NCBI GenBank assembly: GCA_024734495.1
Contig: JALMQS010000099.1
Span: forward strand, 94,475,388 to 94,539,387
Source of the DNA: Forficula auricularia
Taxonomy: Eukaryota; Arthropoda; Insecta; Dermaptera; Forficulidae
DNA length: 64,000 nt
Direction: 5' to 3'
The notes beneath the pieces are model-generated. The model did not search any database and had not been told where the DNA came from. It saw only the letters and a list, made by a program, of their open reading frames with translations. Shown here one piece after another: positions 57,508 through 64,000 of this stretch; position 1 is the stretch's first letter; each line of letters begins with the position of its first letter. The translations under genes were made by a program, and so were the position numbers.

Positions 57508-58773
57508 TGTAGGGCGCGACTTCCGCCCGACCTGAAAAGGGGTCTTAATTAAGGACGAAACAATGTATTACAATAAATTTGTAATTAAAAACAATGGTGT
57601 TTAATTTCATGGTAGATCAATTAGTACAAATTATATAAAACCAATTCGATTATGAAGTTACAATTGAAATAATATGAGCTAGTTAATGTACTAGTAAAAA
57701 TATAAATAATTTCGAAGAACAAATTTAACTAAGACTATAGGTTATTAAGCAATTACAAACTAGACTAAACTTAAAGTTACAAACTAACATACTTTGTAAT
57801 ATTTTCTGATCAGACTTATCATTAATTAATGTTTCGGCCGAACTACTCACGCACTTCCGACTTCTCTGGTCACTGTCTGTCCACACGTGTAGGGCTCCTG
57901 CCCAGCTCGCTAGCGGCTCACGCTCGCAGGGCGCCTCGGCGCCCTTCAATGACGCCGATCCTCGCACAGCTGGCAGGACAGCCCTCTTGCCCTCCGCCAG
58001 CATTGGCTACATCGATCTTCACTTAGGCTCCCCCAGCCCGCAAGCTGGCCGTGTCCCCGAGACACCGGCGACCGCCCGCAGGGCGGCATCCTGGTCCTTA
58101 GCACATCACCGAACACATACACGATGTACCTGCACACAGTTCGCAGCCCGCAGGCACACAGGCTCCCCCAGCCCGCAAGCTGGCCGTGTCCCCGAGACAC
58201 CGGCGACAGCCCGCCAGGCGGCATCCCGGTCCTTAGCACATTGTCGTACACACATACGCCTGCGGCACACACCTGTACCCGCCCCGGGGGTAGTCACACA
58301 GTCCCTCGCCCGCGTTCACATCTGCCCCGCTCGCAGGGGCGGCCGGCTCGCCACCCCCCAGCCGTTATGTCTGTCGTGCCAGCCTCAGAACCACTCTCCC
58401 CCGTCGGCCGTTAGTTCCGCGTCCTCGCTGTCACCCACACATTTACATCTTTTGCGTGGGAGACACACCGACAGCGACTTCCTCTTTTCCACGCACTCAC
58501 ACTCTCGTATCCGTTGGTCACTTCATACACAGACAGGCCCGCCTCCTCCTCGCGTCTCTTCGTCTCTCGCCCAGGGTAGCGTCTGTCTCTCTCCCACTCC
58601 CTTGATCGGGGAGCTAATATTCACTACACTGGAAATAGGCACGGCGCCAACCTGTCTCGCTGCTAGCTAAGCAGTTTCCGGAGGCTACTATCTATTCCAA
58701 CAAATTAGACTTTCTTTAACTTAACAAATAAATTACAGGCTAAATATTCGCTAAGGGCCGTAGCCCCCTTACA
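57508..58773 (-). repeat. 3' LTR of the minus-strand element
   Basis: In minus orientation it begins TGTAAGG and ends CCCTACA. The central 800 bp are GC-rich, with an internal direct duplication of period 135 (GGCTCCCCCAGCCCGCAAGC at 58026 and 58161). Long frames on both strands, up to 227 codons, are by-products of the GC-rich sequence. Confidence 0.93.
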
Positions 58774-58790
58774 TCCTTCCCCGTTTTAGA
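58774..58790 (-). promoter_or_regulatory. Polypurine tract of the minus-strand element
   Basis: On the minus strand AAAACGGGGAAGGA directly precedes the LTR start TGTAAGG, the usual position for the plus-strand primer. Confidence 0.75.
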
Positions 58791-58793
58791 AAA

Positions 58794-58821
58794 GATGTCT
58801 ATGTCCTTGGACATAGACATC
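58794..58821 (-). other. Perfect 13-bp hairpin beside the polypurine tract
   Basis: GATGTCTATGTCC pairs exactly with GGACATAGACATC around a two-base loop. It lies in the 3' untranslated region of the element, just upstream of the 3' LTR. Confidence 0.9.
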
Positions 58822-58891
58822 CTTTTACAGTTCGCCCGGGGGTCCGTCACTTAACGTTATACTACATATAGAACTTATCCACAACTTAAAA

Positions 58892-59110
58892 CTAACTGAA
58901 CCACTTATATCTAAGGCTTAATTCTAGAGAGACTACACCTTTGCGTACAGGGGGGGTAGCCTCGTAATTACGGTAGCCATGATATACATCGATAAAGTAG
59001 ATTAAACTCACATAGAAGGGAGCGTATCGGTCACCTTCTAACGCATCTAACCGCCCTCTGATGACTGATACCTTCCCCTCCACGGCCCCAATTCGTTCAA
59101 GGCGACTCCC
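58892..59110 (-). pseudogene. Coiled-coil-like frame in the minus-strand element
   Basis: The minus-strand frame includes a heptad-like RLERIGAVEGKVSVIRGRLD segment followed by YAPFYVSLIYF. It has no ATG near its start (only GTG) and no recognised domain. A similar RIAALEALVARF run occurs on the same strand near 61100-61200. These may be gag or other structural-protein relics. Confidence 0.35.
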
Positions 59111-59446
59111 ACTTCAGGTCCACGGTGTCATCGCCCTCCTTCATAAAATTAAAGGATTTTCTCTTCAAACTTTTCTCGTTAAAACAGCCAAAATTTGCAT
59201 TTACCGCGCTTGTAACTTATTCCAAATAGTGATCGCCTAAATATTTCGATTATTTTTCTCCTAGGCTACTCCTCCCGACCACCTGGGCCTTCCTCCCGAG
59301 ATATGTTAGCCCCAATTCCAAATGTCCTTTACTACACACCAAGAAAATAGGAAACGACTACTCCACAATTTTCTCACCCTGGTGCTACCAATTTTCTTCT
59401 CCGGGGATGACGGTTTCGTAAACATCTCTAGCAGAGGTGTCCGTCC

Positions 59447-59712
59447 GGGCCCCTTACACACAATAGGACCCCCGACTTCCCCGGTCTTGTCACGGCGGGC
59501 CCCTTACACACAGTAGGACCCCCTGACCTAACGGGTCTTGTCACGGCGGGTCCCTTACACACAGTAGGACCCCCTGACCTAACGGGTCTTGTCACGGCGG
59601 GCCCCTTACACACAGTAGGACCCCCTGACCTATCGGTGTTAGTCATGGCGGGCCCCTTACACACAGTAGGACCTGCCCCCCCGGGCCCCTTACACACAGT
59701 AGGGCCCGATTT
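59447..59712 (-). repeat. 51-bp minisatellite, five to six units
   Basis: Units starting GGGCCCCTTACACACAGTAG begin at 59447, 59497, 59548, 59599, 59650 and a shortened one near 59682. Because 51 is a multiple of three, the element's sense (minus) strand reads through as 17-residue repeats with GPTVCKGPAV. Confidence 0.92.
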
Positions 59713-60234
59713 TCCCTCCTTCGTCCATTGGAATCTCCCCTTCCGAAATGCTCAAAATGACTCAAAAATTCCTCCCAAAAATGGCTCAACATCTTCCTTG
59801 GAAAAGGTCTCGGGATTTTCCTCAAAAATAATTCAAAATGCTTCCCTCAGAACTGTCTCTCAAAATTTCCTTCGAAAAATGACTCAAAACTTTTTCAAAA
59901 AAAAAAAAGGCTCAAAATTGCTCGAAAATAACTCAAAATTCTCTCCACAAAAACCGTCTCAGATTCTCACTAAAAGATAGCTCAAATTTTTCCTGAAAAA
60001 GGTCTCGGGATTTGTCTAAAAAATAGTTCAAAATTTACACGCGGACTTCAAAAAATTAAAGAATTTTCTCTTCGGCGGTCGGCCCGGCGGTCGACCCCGA
60101 TCTCGAGTTCCCCGTCCCAATCCTGGGCGGTGGTGGTTCCTCATCCCTTAGGCTTCCCAGAACGACTGCCGCTACTGTTATCCAACCCGGAACATTATTT
60201 TTCATGAAATTAAACTAACATATACGCCTTACAG

Positions 60235-60425
60235 TTTGTCTAAAAAAATAAAAACGTTGAGGAAAAAGAAAGCAGGTATTGACCAAATTACGAATAATAT
60301 AATGAAAATCACACAAAGAAACACAATTAATAAACTAGGAACTTCAGGAGAAGAGGTTCCATTAACAACCAATTTTACAAGTCTATCTAGCTGTTGCACC
60401 TGGCCAAGCTGTTTATATTTACGAT
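60235..60425 (-). pseudogene. Frame with membrane-type hydrophobic segment, no start codon
   Basis: The minus-strand frame between a stop at about 60426 and a stop at 60235 has a polar QQLDRLVKLVVNGT stretch. A hydrophobic run of more than 25 residues (SLLIVFLCVIFIILFVIW onward) follows. It could be an envelope-like C-terminal relic, but T-rich DNA often gives such runs by chance. Confidence 0.25.
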
Positions 60426-60662
60426 ATTAGATTCAGTCCACAAATAGATTCCAAAGATTTAAGGTTCCGTATTATATTACTTCTTGTCCGACATTACTGT
60501 TTTCTTCCCCTTCTACTTCACCACGGTTTGCTTCTCTGCTAGTTCAACCCTTCAACCCTTTATCCTGTCTTGTGATTTTCCCCTCTCGTTATCCCTTCCT
60601 TCCACTCCGAGGGCCTGACACCGGTTCCTTACCTTTACAGGCCCTCCCGCCCCCTCCCGGAT

Positions 60663-60895
60663 GGTGACCGGGGCGCCGCTAACGGCCAGTTCCCCGTATC
60701 GCCACCCTAGGTAGGCTCTTCTTATTTTCACCCTAAGGACCTAGCCCAGGCCTTCCCCTGCTCGGGGGTCACCGGGGCGCCGCTCACGGCCAATTCCCCG
60801 TGTCACCACCCCCGGCAGGGCGAATTCGGGAAGAAACCCCTCCCAAGATGGTCACCGGGGCGCCGCTAACGGCCAATTCCCCGTGTAACCACCTC
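60663..60895. repeat. Three GC-rich boxes, period about 85-105 bp
   Basis: GGTCACCGGGGCGCCGCTAA-type boxes followed by ACGGCCAATTCCCCGTGT occur at 60663, 60767 and 60850. Spacers differ, so only the box is conserved. Confidence 0.85.
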
Positions 60896-61633
60896 ATGTA
60901 GGGCGAGACACTCCATTCTCGGTCTCCTTCTTATTCTTACACCGGGGGCCTGGCACAGTCCTTCCCCTTTACTGACCCTCCTTTTCCCTTCTGATCCCTT
61001 GTCACACATTTCTTTTTTATTGGTTGAAGCCTCAGGTTTTCCCTTTCTCACCCACACTCTCCTCATTAAACGTCCCTGACCGCCCCCAAAGCAGTCTCTA
61101 AAATTTTTGTATTATTTCTTCCGTGGTGAACCTCGCGACCAACGCCTCTAGAGCAGCGATCCTTTCGTCTGCAACCTCAGCACTTAGTTCAAAATACCTG
61201 ACCCCAAAATTCACTCAAAATCCCCTTTCGCTCCAAAGTTTTGTCAAAACTACCCCCGGTCCAAAATCTATTCAAAAATTCTTTAAAAATTCCTCAACTA
61301 TTAACCCCATAAATTATACAAGTTTATTCACCATGCTGGCTCAAGACGCAAAACAAAAATAAAATGATGTTCCGGGTTTTCCCAAAATTTGCAATATTCA
61401 AATCTATATAGATACACCTCGTACGCTTCAACAATTACTCCAGGATTAATAAAACACGTTTATGAGCTTCTGATACTAATATTTTGAAAAATTTTATATA
61501 ATAGAAATTTTTGTCCAAAATCCCCTCAACACCTTCAACTTCTATTTATATTTCAATACTAAAGTAATTAGAAAGTAAAATGTTTGATCACAAATATGTA
61601 ATCCAAACCTTGATTTCTTAAAATTCAGATAAA

Positions 61634-62763
61634 TTCCCTAACTTTTCTGCAATAAAATTCTACCCCAAATTATCCCGAAATTTTCAAAATTTTCTCCTTA
61701 GAATTTTCTTGAAACCTTACTTGACCCAAATTCTTTCCTAAATTTATACCCGAGCGGCGCTCTCAAAAATTATTTCAAACTTCTGTTCAGAAATGGCTCG
61801 AAATTATCTTTTAAAATTTTCTCCTTACACTTTAATAGCAAAACAAAAAAATCGACTCAAAATGCCTCAAAAACTATTTTTTTAAAATTCTCTCCTTAAA
61901 ATTTTCTCTTACATTTATGTACGTGCGACGCTCTCAAAAATTATTTCAAACTTCTGTTCAAAAATGGCTCGAAATTATCTTTTAAAATTTTCTCCTTAAA
62001 CTTTTCCCGAAAATTTTACTTCTCCAAAAATTTCCCGACATTTGGCCCGAATTCTCTCAACCTATATATCATAACTTTTGTTTTCCTATTTATGCACTTT
62101 AAATCCTCTTAAATTCTTATTTCCCAAATTTTCAGAAATTGGCCCTTAAAATTCCCTTCTATATATATTAAACTTTTTCCCAATTATTCGCGGGCTCCTC
62201 TTCCCTAACTTTTCTGCAATAAAATTCTACCCCAAATTATCCCGAAATTTTCAAAATTTTCTCCTTAGAATTTTCTTGAAACCTTACTTGACCCAAATTC
62301 TTTCCTAAATTTATACCCGAGCGGCGCTCTCAAAAATTATTTCAAACTTCTGTTCAGAAATGGATCGAAATTATCTTTTAAAATTTTCTCCTTACACTTT
62401 AATAGCAAAACAAAAAAATCGACTCAAAAATGCCTCAAAAACTATTTTTTAAAATTCTCTCCTTAAAAATTTTCTCTTACATTTATGTACGTGCGACGCT
62501 CTCAAAAATTATTTCAAACTTCTGTTCAAAAATGGCTCGAAATTATCTTTTAAAATTTTCTCCTTAAACTTTTCCCGAAAATTTTACTTCTCCAAAAATT
62601 TCCCGACATTTGGCCCGAATTCTCTCAACCTATATATCATAACTTTTGTTTTCCTATTTATGCACTTTAAATCCTCTTAAATTCTTATTTCCCAAATTTT
62701 CAGAAATTGGCCCTTAAAATTCCCTTCTATATATATTAAACTTCTTCCCAATTATTCGCGGGC
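61634..62763. repeat. Tandem duplication of about 562 bp, 567-bp period
   Basis: TTCCCTAACTTTTCTGCAAT starts both copies (61634 and 62201). Both end AATTATTCGCGGGC. The copies are almost identical. Each copy also holds a shorter internal duplication around CTCTCAAAAATTATTTCAAA. This is a recent duplication within the element's interior. Confidence 0.93.
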
Positions 62764-62870
62764 GGCACTCTCGACTGAGCCGAGCGAGTGCCCGATTTCA
62801 AAATTTTCAAAATTTCCCTTTTCAAAATTATCTACCCCAAATTGCACTTTGAAAATTTTAAAATCGTTTA

Positions 62871-62888
62871 CCCCACACCTCGACACCA
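62871..62888 (-). promoter_or_regulatory. Primer binding site of the minus-strand element
   Basis: On the minus strand TGGTGTCGAGGTGTGGGG lies three bases (AAT) downstream of the LTR end. It would pair with a tRNA ending CGACACCA. The tRNA was not identified. Confidence 0.75.
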
Positions 62889-62891
62889 ATT

Positions 62892-64000
62892 TGTAGGGCG
62901 CGACTTCCGCCCGACCTGAAAAGGGGTCTTAATTAAGGACGAAACAATGTATTACAATAAATTTGTAATTAAAAACAATGGTGTTTAATTTCATGGTAGA
63001 TCAATTAGTACAAATTATATAAAACCAATTCGATTATGAAGTTACAATTGAAATAATATGAGCTAGTTAATGTACTAGTAAAAATATAAATAATTTCGAA
63101 GAACAAATTTAACTAAGACTATAGGTTATTAAGCAATTACAAACTAGACTAAACTTAAAGTTACAAACTAACATACTTTGTAATATTTTCTGATCAGACT
63201 TATCATTAATTAATGTTTCGGCCGAACTACTCACGCACTTCCGACTTCTCTGGTCACTGTCTGTCCACACGTGTAGGGCTCCTGCCCAGCTCGCTAGCGG
63301 CTCACGCTCGCAGGGCGCCTCGGCGCCCTTCAATGACGCCGATCCTCGCACAGCTGGCAGGACAGCCCTCTTGCCCTCCGCCAGCATTGGCTACATCGAT
63401 CTTCACTTAGGCTCCCCCAGCCCGCAAGCTGGCCGTGTCCCCGAGACACCGGCGACCGCCCGCAGGGCGGCATCCTGGTCCTTAGCACATCACCGAACAC
63501 ATACACGATGTACCTGCACACAGTTCGCAGCCCGCAGGCACACGGGCTCCCCCAGCCCGCAAGCTGGCCGTGTCCCCGAGACACCGGCTACACGCCCGCC
63601 AGGGCGGCATCCCGGTCCTTAGCACATTGTCGTACACACACACGCCTGCGGCACTCACCTGTACCCGCCCCGGGGGTAGTCACACAGTCCCTCGCCCGCG
63701 TTCACATCTGCCCCCGCTCGCAGGGGCGGCCGGCTCGCCACCCCCCAGCCGTTATGTCTGTCGTGCCAGCCTCAGAACCACTCTCCCCCGTCGGCCGTTA
63801 GTTCCGCGTCCTCGCTGTCACCCACACATTTACATCTTTTGCGTGGGAGACACACCGACAGCGACTTCCTCTTTTCCACGCACTCACACTCTCGTATCCG
63901 TTGGTCACTTCATACACAGACAGGCCCGCCTCCTCCTCGCGTCTCTTCGTCTCTCGCCCAGGGTAGCGTCTGTCTCTCTCCCACTCCCTTGATCGGGGAG
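62892..64000 (-). repeat. 5' LTR of the minus-strand element, truncated by window end
   Basis: Matches 57508-58610 with only scattered single-base changes and small indels, for example around 63585-63605 and 63710. This indicates recent insertion. Confidence 0.93.

Larger units (their letters stand above)
57508..64000 (-). mobile_element. Minus-strand LTR element without pol, runs past window end
   Basis: A 1266-bp LTR (57508-58773) recurs from 62892 to the window end. The orientation is minus. Adjoining the right-hand LTR is a tRNA primer site whose minus-strand sequence begins TGGTGTCGAGG. Adjoining the left-hand LTR is a polypurine tract, ACGGGGAAGGA. The internal 4.1 kb (58774-62891) contains no reverse transcriptase, integrase or protease that I can recognise. 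It is made of tandem duplications and GC-rich boxes. This fits a large non-autonomous (LARD-like) derivative. With a full LTR the element would end near 64157. Confidence 0.9.

Noticed and set aside
57987..58670. 227-codon plus-strand frame and several overlapping frames in the LTR
   Set aside because: They lie in GC-rich LTR sequence and are open on both strands because stop codons are rare there. No domain is recognisable, and equivalent frames recur only as LTR copies.

Overview
This window looks like intergenic DNA from an invertebrate nuclear genome, probably an arthropod. The sequence is strongly AT-rich. It carries mariner, hAT and pogo-like DNA transposons, tRNA-headed SINEs, 5'-truncated LINEs and Ty3/gypsy-type LTR elements. 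I could not resolve the species. No host protein-coding gene, rRNA or CRISPR array is supportable. Almost every long open frame is either a transposon remnant or a shadow of low-complexity DNA.

Layout. 1-50,000 is a mosaic of old and young non-autonomous elements in anonymous AT-rich sequence. hAT-type elements with 8-bp target duplications lie at 736-1928, 4959-5779, 21050-21887 and 25588-25785. SINEs lie at 7167-7386, 12085-12985, 27882-28130 and 47896-48075. LINE 3' stubs lie at 23949-24284 and 48655-49101. A mariner deletion derivative is at 33511-34257 and a decayed hAT transposase tail at 36628-37352. Palindromic (fold-back) repeats are very abundant: 1-370, 12295-12959, 16240-16528, 19931-20365, 27568-27786, 32335-32990 and 42310-43945. 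50032-56067 is a young gypsy-type LTR element with near-identical 606-bp LTRs, a 4-bp target duplication and a drastically shortened but still open gag/pol fusion. 57508 to beyond the window end is a second, minus-strand LTR element with 1266-bp LTRs, a primer site and a polypurine tract, but no recognisable pol.

How things relate. The two LTR elements lack most enzymes, so they would depend on autonomous relatives elsewhere. At least one SINE ends in the same (AAG)n tail as a LINE stub here. The most interesting signal is in the palindromic repeats. Three families with unrelated sequence share one layout: CUGANGA, one extra base, a variable but self-complementary stem, GAAAC (or AAAAC), GUC, and flanks that pair with each other. 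This matches a hammerhead-ribozyme-like plan with a minimal stem III. It is an inference from pairing and needs genome-wide covariation and cleavage tests. A second strong observation is a fold-back element at 42310-43945, whose tandem units carry variants mirrored across a loopless palindrome centre.
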